A stretch of 52,047 nt of DNA from Spirochaetota bacterium (GTDB taxonomy: Bacteria > Spirochaetota > UBA4802 > UBA5550). Positions within the stretch are counted from its first letter, which is position 1. Each line of letters opens with the position of its first letter. Below are positions 37,581-46,886 of the stretch, piece by piece. The position numbers and the translations under genes were made by a program. The notes beneath the pieces are model-generated. The model saw only the letters and a program-made list of their open reading frames with translations. It was not told the DNA's origin and did not search any database. The stretch lies in contig JAJRXZ010000073.1 in assembly GCA_024276015.1 (NCBI GenBank), positions 1 to 52,047 on the forward strand. The letters are read 5' to 3'.

Positions 37581-39068
37581 CTAAATTTTCCAGTTACCCA
37601 GCGTGCTCCATGGACTTATGTCCTTTTCCTTATAAAATTCTTTGCCGGAACTCCTATTTTTTGCAGACATTTCATCGGCTATATATGCTGTCAAAGCCTT
37701 ATCAATATGGGGATAAGGGGGTTCCCATCCATGAAAGCCCGCTTCTATGAAATCCGTAAAAGTCTCTCCCCTGTAAAACTGTTGGGACTTCAAAAGATCA
37801 ATAAGAAAGGGGATTGTTGTCTTTACTCCAAGAACTACGTAGTCTTGCAGAGCTCTTATCATTCTTTTTATATTATGCTCTCTTCTCTCAGCATAAGTAA
37901 TTAATTTGGAAAGGATCGGATCATATTCATAGGGAATTGAAAATCCCGAATAAATTCCTGTGTCAAGACGGACTCCGGGACCTGAAGGCTCTTTCAAAAA
38001 AGTTATATTGCCGGGACACGGAGCAAAATTGTTTTCAGGGTCTTCCGCATATATTCTGCATTCTATTGCATGCCCTCTGCATTTGATATCATCCTGAGAT
38101 AATGTCAGCCTGTTTCCCGAAGCAATTTCAATCTGGTGTTTTACAATATCCAGACCAGTTGTCATCTCCGTAACAGGGTGTTCCACCTGAAGACGCGTAT
38201 TAACCTCAAGAAAATAATAATTGCCCTCACCATCCAGAATAAACTCAACCGTACCTGCATTCACATACCCGGAAGCTCTGGCTGCGGCAACTGCAGACCT
38301 GCCCATCTCTTCGCGCATTAAAGGCGTTACTGCAGTGGATGGAGTCTCTTCTATAATTTTCTGAAACCGCCTCTGAATGGAACACTCCCTCTCCATAAGA
38401 TGTATAACATTTCCCTGACTGTCGGCAAGGATCTGGAATTCAATATGCCTGGGACTTATGATAAATTTTTCAATAAAAACACCGCCGTGCCCGAAAGCCG
38501 ATCTTGCCTCGCCTGACGCTTCCTTGAGCGCATCTTTCAACCGATCGGAAGAATTTACTATTCTCATTCCCCTGCCTCCTCCGCCGGCAACCGCCTTGAT
38601 AACCAGAGGATATCCTATTTTTTCAGCTTCCCGGGAAATCCTATCAAAATCAATATCCTTTTCAAAGAAGCCGGGCACCACGGGAATCCCGTTTTTCTGC
38701 ATTATCTCCCGAGCCTTAACTTTATCTCCGAGACTGCTTATAACAGAGGAAGGAGGACCTATAAAAACAATCCCTTCTTCTCCACATCTCTTTGCAAAGA
38801 GAGAATTTTCGGCCAGAAAACCGTATCCCGGATGCAGGGCTTCTGCTCCGCTTTTTTTAACAGCTTCAATAATCCTGTCTATATTCAGATAGCTGTCTCC
38901 CGGGTCACTCTTCCCAAGATAGAAAGCTTCATCGGCTTCAAGTACATGAAGAGCTTTTATATCGGCATCGGAATAAACCGCAGCCGTTTTAATGCCCATC
39001 TCCCTGCATGTCTTAATAACTCTCAGAGCGATCTCTCCTCTGTTGGCAATTAATATTTTTCTAAACAT
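37581..39068 (-). CDS. Biotin carboxylase subunit of an acyl-CoA carboxylase
   Basis: 495 aa from ATG 39068, chosen because AGGA lies 9 bases upstream while it would be directly against the ATG at 39077. ATP-grasp biotin carboxylase: KILIANRGEIALRVI start, GGGGRGMRIV ATP loop, ECSIQRRFQKIIEETPS, EVNTRLQVEHPVTEM, and RIYAEDPENNFAPCPG. It carboxylates biotin using bicarbonate and ATP. A 45-residue extra tail follows the core. Works with the carrier and carboxyltransferase on either side. Confidence 0.94.
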   Translation of the reverse strand: MFRKILIANRGEIALRVIKTCREMGIKTAAVYSDADIKALHVLEADEAFYLGKSDPGDSYLNIDRIIEAVKKSGAEALHPGYGFLAENSLFAKRCGEEGIVFIGPPSSVISSLGDKVKAREIMQKNGIPVVPGFFEKDIDFDRISREAEKIGYPLVIKAVAGGGGRGMRIVNSSDRLKDALKEASGEARSAFGHGGVFIEKFIISPRHIEFQILADSQGNVIHLMERECSIQRRFQKIIEETPSTAVTPLMREEMGRSAVAAARASGYVNAGTVEFILDGEGNYYFLEVNTRLQVEHPVTEMTTGLDIVKHQIEIASGNRLTLSQDDIKCRGHAIECRIYAEDPENNFAPCPGNITFLKEPSGPGVRLDTGIYSGFSIPYEYDPILSKLITYAERREHNIKRMIRALQDYVVLGVKTTIPFLIDLLKSQQFYRGETFTDFIEAGFHGWEPPYPHIDKALTAYIADEMSAKNRSSGKEFYKEKDISPWSTLGNWKI

Positions 39069-39113
39069 AACATTCATTCCTGTTTTTCCATACTGGCAAT
39101 TATTACGTACAAA

Positions 39114-40730
39114 CTACATTCTGTAAATCCCATACCCCTGAACATCATCTCTTAAGGGAGCATTAAGCGATGCCGATATACTCAAACCCAGGACATCCCT
39201 GGTAGATGCCGGATCAATTATTCCGTCATCCCACAGGTTTGAAGTGCTGTAATAGGCATCGCCCTCCTTTCTTGCAGCTGTTATTATGGGTTCTTTTATG
39301 GCATCGATCTCTTCGCGCGGCATGGGAGGTTTTCCCTCTTTTGCAAGCTGTTCATTTTTAATCGTAACCAGAACATCGGCAGCCTGTTCCCCTCCCATCA
39401 CTCCGATTTCGGCATTGGGCCAGTTCCACAGAAAGCGCGGCGAATAAGCTCTCCCGCACATGGCATAATTTCCGGCCCCGAACGACGCTCCCATCATTAC
39501 TGTAAATTTCGGTACGGTAACTGTTGATACGGCATTAACCATTTTATGGCCATTCTTGGTGATGCCTCCCCTTTCATATTCTCTGCCGATCATGAATCCG
39601 CTTATATTTTGCAGAAATACCAGAGGAATTTTTCTTTTATCGCAGATCTGTATAAACTGGGTTGCCTTTAAGGAACTATCGGAAAAGAGAATGCCGTTGT
39701 TTGCAAGAACCCCCACAGGATAACCGTGAATATATGCCCACCCGCACACAATTGTGGGGCCGAACATCTCTTTGAATTCAAGAAATTCGCTCCTGTCAAC
39801 AATTCTTGCAATGACCTCTCTGACCTCATAAGGAGTGTTTATTTTTCTGCTCACAATTCCGTATATCTCCTTAGTATCATATATGGGAGGCTCCGGTTCT
39901 CTCATATTGAGCTTCTCTTTAACATTTTCAGGAAGGTTAGCAACAATCTGTCTCAATATTGTTATGGCATGAGCATCATCATCCGCCAAATAATCGGAAA
40001 CGCCCGATTCCATGCAGTGAACTTCAGCCCCGCCAAGCTCATCTGCCGTTACTTCTTCTCCGGTCGCGGCCTTCACAAGCGGCGGGCCTCCAAGGAATAT
40101 AGCGCCGGTACCTTTTACATGCACCACTTCATCAGACATGGCCGGAATATATGCCCCGCCGGCAGTGCATAATCCCATAACTGCCGTTATCTGAGGAATA
40201 CCCATCTTTGACATAATTGCCTGATTATAGAAAATTCTTCCGCCGTCGTCGGCATCAGGAAATATTTCAGACTGAAGCGGCAAAAAAGCGCCCGCCGAAT
40301 CAAGGAGATTGATCATTGGAAGCCGGTTCTCCATGGCAATTGTCTGAAGCCTCAGCGATTTTTTCACCCCCATCGGGTAAACGGCGCCGCCTTTAATAGC
40401 GGCATCGCTGGCATTGATGAGAACTTCCCTTCCTTCAACAATTCCGATCCCTGCAATAATGCCGGCGCCGTGTATCTTCCCGTCATACATGCCTCTTGCC
40501 GCCAGCGGAGCGATCTCAAGAAACGGCGTATTTTTGTCGAGGAGCAATTCCAGCTTTTTTTTAACCGGAAGCTTGCCCTGTTTTGCAAGTCGATCCTTTG
40601 CTTTCTGAGACCTTTCATATCGGGCCTTGTTCAGTTCGGTTTTGAGATCCGCAACAAGGCGTTCCATATACTCATAGTTTTTTTTGTACTCATCCGAGTT
40701 TATATCGATTCCGGTTTCTATGAGATTCAT
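39114..40730 (-). CDS. Acyl-CoA carboxyltransferase subunit (methylcrotonyl/geranyl-CoA carboxylase beta type)
   Basis: 538 aa, biotin-dependent carboxyltransferase with two crotonase-like halves. N half: GREVLINASDAAIKGGAVYP, MGLCTAGGAYIPAMSD; C half: NISGFMIGREYERGGI, GASFGAGNYAMCGRAY, PNAEIGVMGGEQAADVL. The length, and ALAARGMYDGKIHGAG-type opening, suit the 3-methylcrotonyl-CoA or geranyl-CoA carboxylase beta family rather than propionyl-CoA carboxylase; this is a judgement by eye. First gene of the leftward operon; GGGAAC lies about 10 bases before the ATG. Confidence 0.92.
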   Translation of the reverse strand: MNLIETGIDINSDEYKKNYEYMERLVADLKTELNKARYERSQKAKDRLAKQGKLPVKKKLELLLDKNTPFLEIAPLAARGMYDGKIHGAGIIAGIGIVEGREVLINASDAAIKGGAVYPMGVKKSLRLQTIAMENRLPMINLLDSAGAFLPLQSEIFPDADDGGRIFYNQAIMSKMGIPQITAVMGLCTAGGAYIPAMSDEVVHVKGTGAIFLGGPPLVKAATGEEVTADELGGAEVHCMESGVSDYLADDDAHAITILRQIVANLPENVKEKLNMREPEPPIYDTKEIYGIVSRKINTPYEVREVIARIVDRSEFLEFKEMFGPTIVCGWAYIHGYPVGVLANNGILFSDSSLKATQFIQICDKRKIPLVFLQNISGFMIGREYERGGITKNGHKMVNAVSTVTVPKFTVMMGASFGAGNYAMCGRAYSPRFLWNWPNAEIGVMGGEQAADVLVTIKNEQLAKEGKPPMPREEIDAIKEPIITAARKEGDAYYSTSNLWDDGIIDPASTRDVLGLSISASLNAPLRDDVQGYGIYRM

Positions 40731-41188
40731 AATATGCTGTTCCCTTCCCTTATTTTTTATTTACCCTATAATACTATACTTACCCTTTCAGCTGATATTG
40801 ACTGGACGGCCAACCAATATTAGCTGAAAAAAATATGCCGTATTTATTTTGGCCGAATAACCAGTTTTTTGACCAATTGTCCAATTCCAAACAATATAAA
40901 AATAATCAAATCAATTGTCAAGAAAAAAATCAACAAATCAACTCATTCGGCCGGCCCTCCGGATAAAATTATCTTTATTGATCTGTTTTTAGTATTGACT
41001 TTTTATCAGAGTTTTATAGATTTACCAATTATTGAAGGTTTGTTCATCTTTTCACTAATTATTTTTTTAAGAAAATTATTAATTGAGTAACTTGTTATTA
41101 GCCTTAAATGTCAAATATCTTAATTCAATACCCGGCGTTAAACAAAAATTTATTAATAAAAAAAATTTGAGACTCAGAATTTATAATT
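40731..41188. other. Divergent regulatory region between the acyl-CoA operon and lolA
   Basis: 458 bases without a credible gene. Leftward, TATAGT/TATTAT -10-like boxes lie near 40768-40781 on the minus strand, next to the 38-bp palindrome at 40789-40826. GGCCGAAT (40851-40858) is mirrored by ATTCGGCC (40945-40952). The rest is AT-rich, without other strong signals. Confidence 0.55.
40789..40826. promoter_or_regulatory. 38-bp imperfect palindrome, candidate TetR operator
   Basis: CAGCTGATATTG (40789-40800) and CAATATTAGCTG (40815-40826) are reverse complements with one mismatch. The 14 bases between (ACTGG..ACGG..CCAAC) continue the symmetry with two further mismatches. It lies about 60 bases before the carboxyltransferase start, over the -35 region of the leftward promoter, a usual place for a repressor site. 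Confidence 0.5.
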
Positions 41189-41893
41189 ATGAATAATATG
41201 AAGAGTAGAATTAAAATTATTATATTTGCAGTATCTATAGTCTTTATTTTTAATAGTACAGCTTCTCCTGTTTATAAGTTTGATTTTATTACTGTTACTG
41301 ATGTGGTGAAAAAAATAAAAAAGACTTTCGGCAGTTTAAAAACCTATCAGGCGAATTTTACGATCATTACAACTAAAATGGGAAAGAAAAGAAAACAGAG
41401 CGGAGTAATTCAGTATAAGGCTAATGATAAATTATTAATGAAGTTCTATAAACCGTCCGGACAAAAGATTATTTCAAACGGTGAGATGATGTGGATATAT
41501 ATACCGTCCATGAATGTGGTTGCGGAACAGGACTTGCGGTCTGATCCGGGCTTGTTCTCTTCAGGAACAAAAACCGGGCTTAACAGGCTTTTCTCGAAAT
41601 ACCATTACAGATTTTATTCAAAAAAACAGCCAGAAGAGCAGAAAGACGGAACCAAAAAATATACTCTCTTGTTAAAACAGAAAGAGAGCAGAAGCGGATA
41701 TAAAACTCTAAAACTCTGGGTGTCGGAAGACTATATGATCACTGCTGCCGAAGGGATTACATCTTCGGGTAAAATTATTAATATTTCATTTTCCAATATT
41801 AAAACAAATATTGATATCCCAAACGGAGTTTTTAAATTTAACATTCCTTCCAGAGCCCGTATAATAAAAAATCCGATGATGTCCGAGGAATAA
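41189..41893 (+). CDS. lolA: LolA-like outer-membrane lipoprotein carrier
   Basis: 234 aa with an N-terminal signal (to about residue 26, FNSTASP). The mature part opens with a helix and SLKTYQANFTIITTK, then beta strands SGVIQYKANDKLLMKFYKPS, NGEMMWIYIPSMNVVAEQDL, the LolA pattern of a half barrel that carries lipoproteins through the periplasm. Conserved Trp in MMWIYIP. First gene of an envelope cluster (lolA, rodZ-like, rimO, pgsA, pgpA), four bases before the next start. Confidence 0.85.
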   Translation: MNNMKSRIKIIIFAVSIVFIFNSTASPVYKFDFITVTDVVKKIKKTFGSLKTYQANFTIITTKMGKKRKQSGVIQYKANDKLLMKFYKPSGQKIISNGEMMWIYIPSMNVVAEQDLRSDPGLFSSGTKTGLNRLFSKYHYRFYSKKQPEEQKDGTKKYTLLLKQKESRSGYKTLKLWVSEDYMITAAEGITSSGKIINISFSNIKTNIDIPNGVFKFNIPSRARIIKNPMMSEE

Positions 41894-41897
41894 TAAA

Positions 41898-43031
41898 GTG
41901 GAAACAATTGGAGAAAAATTAAAATCGGCAAGAACCGCGAAAAAACTTTCTATTAAAGATGTAGTCAAGCAGACTAATATAAATCCATTGTATCTGAATG
42001 CTCTTGAAGATGAGGATTTTGATAAATTCCCCAGTGAAACTTACCTCATAGGCTTTCTTAGATCTTATTCCGAGTTTTTAAAACTCGATTCCGAAGAAAT
42101 AATACAGGCATACAGAGGGTATAAGATCGGTGAAAGTGTAACTCCCCTTGAGGAGCTGACAAAATCTACAAAGCCTACAATCTCCATGGTTTTATCAAAT
42201 GTCAGCAGTAAGTTCAATAATGTGATATTTATTGCAATAGTGGTCATATCGGCGTTGCTGATCTACTGGGGAGTCAGAACTCTCATCTCTTCCGATGTCG
42301 ATACCGGCGGGGGAGATACTGTAGTCAAAATAAAGGATCAGTATAAAGAGAAAAGTATAGAGACAAAGATCGGCAATATAAAAAATCTTTATCTTCAAAA
42401 CAACAGCGGTTTTATTCTTGTATATAAAAACGAGGCGGTTCAGTTTCTCGTTGATAAAACAGAGGTGGTTTTTATTCTTAAAGATATTTCCGGGCAAAGC
42501 GTTACAATTGAATTTTTCCCGGACAAGCAGGTTGAAAAACTGGAATTGGACATGCCAAGGTCGATCCGCATTATTAAGAGCATGAGAGATGTAACCTTTA
42601 CATTAAAGGGGCTTACTGAAAACAGAGCTAAAATTCTTGTTAAACTGGATAAAAAAAAGTTAATTGAAAAGAAAGAAACTGCCGTAAGCGAAATAAATGA
42701 TACGGTAAAAGAGAATGTGGATGTAATTGCACAGAACAAAAAAAATCTTAAAATAGTTTTTGAAGCGGAATTTAAACAGAAATCCTTTATTGAGATATAT
42801 CTTGACGGGTCGATGAAAAAGCGCGGATTTATTCCCGGAGGCAGCAGGGAACGGTGGGAAGCTTCGGAGTATATACAGGTTAAAATAGGTAATGCAGGCG
42901 GTATAATACCAAGAATTAATGGGAAAGTATATGTCTTCGGAAAACCGGGACAGGTTGCCAATAAAGTAATTACCTGGAAAAAAGATATAAAAAATCCCAA
43001 CCTCTATCATATAGTTGTTAATGACTGGTGA
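41898..43031 (+). CDS. RodZ-like helix-turn-helix membrane protein
   Basis: 377 aa, GTG start. Residues 1-80 are an XRE-type helix-turn-helix (IGEKLKSARTAKKLSIKDVV, INPLYLNALEDEDF), then a membrane helix at about 113-130 (NVIFIAIVVISALLIYWG) and an external part with a DUF4115-like beta domain near the end (EIYLDGSMKKRGFIPGGSRE). RodZ links MreB to the envelope in rod or helical cells. Two beta stretches lie between the helix and the C-terminal domain. Translated right after lolA and three bases before rimO. Confidence 0.82.
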   Translation: METIGEKLKSARTAKKLSIKDVVKQTNINPLYLNALEDEDFDKFPSETYLIGFLRSYSEFLKLDSEEIIQAYRGYKIGESVTPLEELTKSTKPTISMVLSNVSSKFNNVIFIAIVVISALLIYWGVRTLISSDVDTGGGDTVVKIKDQYKEKSIETKIGNIKNLYLQNNSGFILVYKNEAVQFLVDKTEVVFILKDISGQSVTIEFFPDKQVEKLELDMPRSIRIIKSMRDVTFTLKGLTENRAKILVKLDKKKLIEKKETAVSEINDTVKENVDVIAQNKKNLKIVFEAEFKQKSFIEIYLDGSMKKRGFIPGGSRERWEASEYIQVKIGNAGGIIPRINGKVYVFGKPGQVANKVITWKKDIKNPNLYHIVVNDW

Positions 43032-43034
43032 TAT

Positions 43035-44321
43035 GTGGACTCATCAAAAAGATTGACCTATTACATTATATCGCTGGGCTGCTCCAAGAATCTTGTAGAC
43101 TCCGAGAAAATTAATAACAGCATGTTCAATGCAGGTTATCTGCCTGTCGGATCATCGGAACAAGCGGATATAATTATAATAAACACATGCGGTTTCATTA
43201 CTCCTGCCAAAGAGGAATCTCTTGATGTAATATTTGACGCGGTTGAATACGATTCGAAATATATCGCGGTAGCAGGATGTTTATCTCAGAGGTATATGGA
43301 CCAGTTAAAGAAAGATATTCCGGAAATAGACTTTATATACGGAATTCCCGACGAGCATTTTGTCAGAAGTTTAAGCAGATCATTGGATATTGTTATTAAA
43401 GAGAGCCCCCCGTCAATATCAAGAAAAGCGCTTTATAAGGCTCAGGTCTATTCGTATATTAAGATATCCGACGGCTGTTCCAATAATTGCAGCTATTGCG
43501 CTATCCCGCTTATAAGAGGCGGACACAGATCTTTCTCTATTGAATCGATTTTATCGGATGCTGAAAAAGCCCTTAGTGAGGGCGCAAAGGAGCTGAATAT
43601 TATTGCTCAGGATATTACTCAATACAGACACGGTAAATATAGGCTTCCTCATCTTATAGAAAAGATATCTGAAATTGATGAGGTTCAGTGGATACGCCTT
43701 CTCTATTGTCACCCGGATCATATAAATAATGATATTATCGGGATTTACAGGAATGACAAAGTTGTCAGATATATTGATATTCCTTTTCAGCATGTCAGCA
43801 GGAAAATACTCAATTCGATGGGAAGAAATGGTGATTTTAATAAATATTATGATCTTGTGATGAAGTTAAGAGATGAAATCCCCGGAATAAGGATAAGATC
43901 GACATTTTTGCTCGGATATCCCGGAGAAGATGAGAATGATTTCCGCATGATACTTGATTTTTTAAGAAAAACAGAGCTGGACAGAGTGGGTGCTTTTATA
44001 TATTCAAAGGAAGAAGATACGGAAGCGTACAAACTTAAGGGGCAGATTCCTGAGAGTGTTAAAAAAAAGCGGTATGAAGAATTTATGGAGATCCAGAAAG
44101 ATATATCCTTCAAAAATCTGCGCAGATTAATAGGCAGTGAAGTGAGTGTTATAGTGGAAGAAAAATTTGATGAAACAACATATCTTGCAAGAACCGAATT
44201 TGACGCTCCTGAAGTTGACGGTATTTTTTACTTGACCGCAAAAGACGAAGTAAATAATTCAATAGTGAGGGCAAAAGTTATCGGTTCGGAAGAATATGAC
44301 CTTTTCGGAGAAATTATATAG
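43035..44321 (+). CDS. rimO: Ribosomal protein S12 methylthiotransferase
   Basis: 428 aa, GTG start. N-terminal UPF0004 domain with Cys at ISLGCSKN, NTCGF and VAGCLS; radical SAM motif DGCSNNCSYCAIP (CX3CX2C); C-terminal TRAM domain ending EEYDLFGEII. RimO adds a methylthio group to an Asp of ribosomal protein S12 and carries two iron-sulfur clusters. The TRAM end distinguishes it from MiaB. pgsA starts on the next base. Confidence 0.93.
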   Translation: MDSSKRLTYYIISLGCSKNLVDSEKINNSMFNAGYLPVGSSEQADIIIINTCGFITPAKEESLDVIFDAVEYDSKYIAVAGCLSQRYMDQLKKDIPEIDFIYGIPDEHFVRSLSRSLDIVIKESPPSISRKALYKAQVYSYIKISDGCSNNCSYCAIPLIRGGHRSFSIESILSDAEKALSEGAKELNIIAQDITQYRHGKYRLPHLIEKISEIDEVQWIRLLYCHPDHINNDIIGIYRNDKVVRYIDIPFQHVSRKILNSMGRNGDFNKYYDLVMKLRDEIPGIRIRSTFLLGYPGEDENDFRMILDFLRKTELDRVGAFIYSKEEDTEAYKLKGQIPESVKKKRYEEFMEIQKDISFKNLRRLIGSEVSVIVEEKFDETTYLARTEFDAPEVDGIFYLTAKDEVNNSIVRAKVIGSEEYDLFGEII

Positions 44322-44924
44322 ATGCCTGAGTTTATATTTAATATACCCAATCTTCTCTCCATAAGCAGAATTGTTTTAATTCCCTTATTTATTTATCTAT
44401 TATCCCAAAAAACCGTAGAATCATGGATACTGGCAATAGTGGTTTTTATTATAGCCTCGTTAACCGATCTTCTTGACGGGTGGAGCGCCAGAAAGCTGAA
44501 GCAGGAATCGGAATTTGGGAAATTTATTGATCCCCTTGCCGATAAAATTCTTGTTATAGCTTCTCTGAGCGCTCTAATGACAATGGATCCCAATTTTCAG
44601 ATATTTGACTTCTGGATGATCCTGATCATTGTGGGCAGGGATATTATGATCACCATAATGAGATCGCTTGCTATAAAGAAGGGAAAACCTTTAAGAACCA
44701 ACAGGTTCGGAAAATTTAAAACCGGTTTTCAGATGGTATCAATAATAATAATTATTATGATATATATAGTAAGAAAAAAAGGCATTTTCGTAACTTATAG
44801 ATCCGTTCCGTACTGGATAATGATCGGAATAACTCTGTTAACGGCGCTGTCGGGATTGAGGTATTTGATCACTAACTGGTATCTGTTTTTCCCAAAAAAG
44901 AATAAAAATAATGATCCAATTTAA
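44322..44924 (+). CDS. pgsA: CDP-diacylglycerol--glycerol-3-phosphate 3-phosphatidyltransferase
   Basis: 200 aa, about five membrane helices. The CDP-alcohol phosphatidyltransferase motif is complete: DLLDGWSARKLKQESEFGKF with IDPLADK. Makes phosphatidylglycerol phosphate in the inner membrane. pgpA, the next step, begins on the following base. Confidence 0.92.
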   Translation: MPEFIFNIPNLLSISRIVLIPLFIYLLSQKTVESWILAIVVFIIASLTDLLDGWSARKLKQESEFGKFIDPLADKILVIASLSALMTMDPNFQIFDFWMILIIVGRDIMITIMRSLAIKKGKPLRTNRFGKFKTGFQMVSIIIIIMIYIVRKKGIFVTYRSVPYWIMIGITLLTALSGLRYLITNWYLFFPKKNKNNDPI

Positions 44925-45407
44925 GTGATGAAATTTATGAGAGTAATATTCACCGCCTTTTATTCAGGTTATTTTCCAGTTGCTCCCGGAACCGTAGGAA
45001 CAATGGTGGGTATGGGAATATATGTTCTGGAGTATATTCTCTTCGGTCATATCAGTTGGATCATTAATTTACTGATAGTTGCGGTAATGCTCTATCCTGC
45101 TGTTAAAATAGGTGATGCGGGAGAAAAATTTTTTGGCGAGAAGGACCCTGCACAGGTAGTTTTTGACGAAGTTATGGGATATTGGATCAGCGTTCTTTTT
45201 TATCCGTTCAGTTGGTATATTGTGATACTTGCCTTTTTTATTTTTAGATTTTTTGATATTTTGAAACCCTATCCTGCAAAAGATCTGCAAAAACTGAAAG
45301 GGGGGCTTGGAATAATGATTGACGATTATATTGCAGGAGTATATACAAATATTATAATATTTATTATTGTCAATATATTAAAATTGAGCAATATACCTAT
45401 TTATTAA
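44925..45407 (+). CDS. pgpA: Phosphatidylglycerophosphatase A
   Basis: 160 aa membrane protein removing phosphate from phosphatidylglycerol phosphate. Shows the PgpA marks VFDEVMGYW, FRFFDILKPYPAKDLQKL and GLGIMIDDYIAGVYTN. Start is GTG 44925 or the ATG that follows it at 44928; neither has a clear ribosome site, so coupling with pgsA is likely. Confidence 0.9.
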   Translation: MMKFMRVIFTAFYSGYFPVAPGTVGTMVGMGIYVLEYILFGHISWIINLLIVAVMLYPAVKIGDAGEKFFGEKDPAQVVFDEVMGYWISVLFYPFSWYIVILAFFIFRFFDILKPYPAKDLQKLKGGLGIMIDDYIAGVYTNIIIFIIVNILKLSNIPIY

Positions 45408-45437
45408 TAAGATGTTACCAGTGTGCATAAGATAGAA

Positions 45438-45466
45438 TTGACAAAATAACTGTTATAGGTTATGTT
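45438..45466 (+). promoter_or_regulatory. Sigma-70-type promoter before the multiheme cytochrome gene
   Basis: TTGACA at 45438-45443 and TATGTT at 45461-45466, 17-base spacer, 57 bases before the ATG. Confidence 0.4.
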
Positions 45467-45522
45467 AAGAAGATCCATTTTTCCACAATTCCGAACCGGA
45501 TTATTTGAAATGAGGTTTTACA

Positions 45523-46383
45523 ATGATTATAAAAATGCGGCCTTTACTTAAGAATAGTATATTTTTGTTTACTCTTTTTTTATCGGTTCAATTAAATGCG
45601 AAGATCCCAAAAAAAATATCTCCTCCGGACTTCAGCCGGAAAGGGAACAGCTGTGTTAAATGTCATGAAACTCTGGGGGATAAGCTAAAAAAACCTCTGA
45701 CAGAATGGCGTACCAGCGTTCATGCAAAAGTGGGAAATAACTGCAACATATGCCACGGAGGCAATTCCGAATCCGATGATAAGACAACTGCAAAGAACAA
45801 AAAGAACGGATTTATCGGCTCTCCTAAGGGGAAGGAGGTTTTGACTTTTTGCGGAAGAGGGGGATGCCATACTACTGAATTATTACAGTTTGAAAGAGGT
45901 CCCCATTATAGATCCGTTCTGAAAGATGGAATTCCTAACTGTACAACCTGCCATGGAGTTCATGCTATTCAAAGAGCTTCGGCTAATATAATCAAAGATA
46001 AGGCGTGCTCCGATTGCCATTCAATTGAGTATGCAAAGGATATTATTAAATCCATAGGCGCCATAGAAACAGGACTCAGAGGTATTCAGGGAAATATCGA
46101 TTTCCTTGTGAAAAATCATGCGGATGTTGAGGACATTGAAAGAAGGCTTGACAGAACAACGCGTCTTTTCAGACAGCTGCTCCATGTTTTCTCAAGTGTT
46201 GAGATCAGATCTACTAAAAAGATCATTGAGCTGGAAATTACAAATCTTATAAATGAATCCGGTTCAAAAGTGGCGCTTACGCAGAGACTTAATTTGCTCT
46301 ATATACTGACTGTTCTTTTTGGTATTTCCATTATTATTGCCTTTTTGATATATTCGATATATATGATCTATAAACGGAGATAA
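45523..46383 (+). CDS. Membrane-anchored multiheme cytochrome c (five predicted hemes)
   Basis: 286 aa. Signal peptide about residues 1-26. Heme sites: CVKCH (44-48), CNICH (74-78), CGRGGCH (110-116, a CX4CH form), CTTCH (140-144), CSDCH (162-166), with extra His at 67, 128 and 147 as possible sixth ligands. Residues 175-250 are a helical stretch, and a membrane helix lies at about 258-280, so the hemes face the periplasm and the C-terminus is cytoplasmic. Likely an electron carrier to a respiratory reductase. GAGG lies about 9 bases upstream. HIT gene follows at 20 bases. The reductase partner is not present. Confidence 0.88.
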   Translation: MIIKMRPLLKNSIFLFTLFLSVQLNAKIPKKISPPDFSRKGNSCVKCHETLGDKLKKPLTEWRTSVHAKVGNNCNICHGGNSESDDKTTAKNKKNGFIGSPKGKEVLTFCGRGGCHTTELLQFERGPHYRSVLKDGIPNCTTCHGVHAIQRASANIIKDKACSDCHSIEYAKDIIKSIGAIETGLRGIQGNIDFLVKNHADVEDIERRLDRTTRLFRQLLHVFSSVEIRSTKKIIELEITNLINESGSKVALTQRLNLLYILTVLFGISIIIAFLIYSIYMIYKRR

Positions 46384-46403
46384 TAGGCCGGGAAAAGTAT
46401 TTA

Positions 46404-46886
46404 ATGAGAAATCACTTATTCAGCACCAGCAAAATTGACTATATCCGCGGCAATAAACCTGATGTTGATTGTATATTATGCGGGATCAGAGACAGATCCG
46501 AAGCTGTAAAAAATCTGGAGATTTTCAGAAGCGGGAATTTTATTATTTCTCTTAATCTCTATCCTTACAATCCCGGGCATTTGATGATCTTTCCTCGGAA
46601 GCATGTAGAAGAGCTTGAAGATTTATCTGAAGACGAACTTTCCGAGATGAACAGGCTGGTTATCAGATCGATAAAAATTTTACGTGAAGAATTGGCCCCG
46701 GGCGGTTTTAATATAGGATTTAATCTGGGTGAGGTCAGCGGTGCCAGTATCCGGCATTTGCATCAGCACATTGTCCCAAGATATGGCAACGAAGCGGGAT
46801 TTCTGGATATTCTTTCCGGGACCAGAGTTGTTGTTATTGATCCTAATGAATTACAGAAGAGACTGATTGCAAAGTTCTCCCCATGA
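46404..46886 (+). CDS. HIT-family nucleotide hydrolase/phosphorylase
   Basis: 160 aa. The histidine triad reads HLHQHIVPRY near residue 117; the family zinc-type Cys pair CILCG is near 22-25 (DCILCGIRD). Resembles the Ap4A-phosphorylase-like HIT branch (NLYPYNPGHLMIFPRKH). Hydrolyses or transfers AMP from nucleotide substrates. Probably co-transcribed with the cytochrome gene. Confidence 0.9.
   Translation: MRNHLFSTSKIDYIRGNKPDVDCILCGIRDRSEAVKNLEIFRSGNFIISLNLYPYNPGHLMIFPRKHVEELEDLSEDELSEMNRLVIRSIKILREELAPGGFNIGFNLGEVSGASIRHLHQHIVPRYGNEAGFLDILSGTRVVVIDPNELQKRLIAKFSP

Noticed and set aside
40869-41090. 73-codon open frame in the divergent region
   Set aside because: It has no ribosome site, odd composition and no recognisable motif, and it overlaps the likely regulatory region. 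Chance frame in AT-rich DNA.
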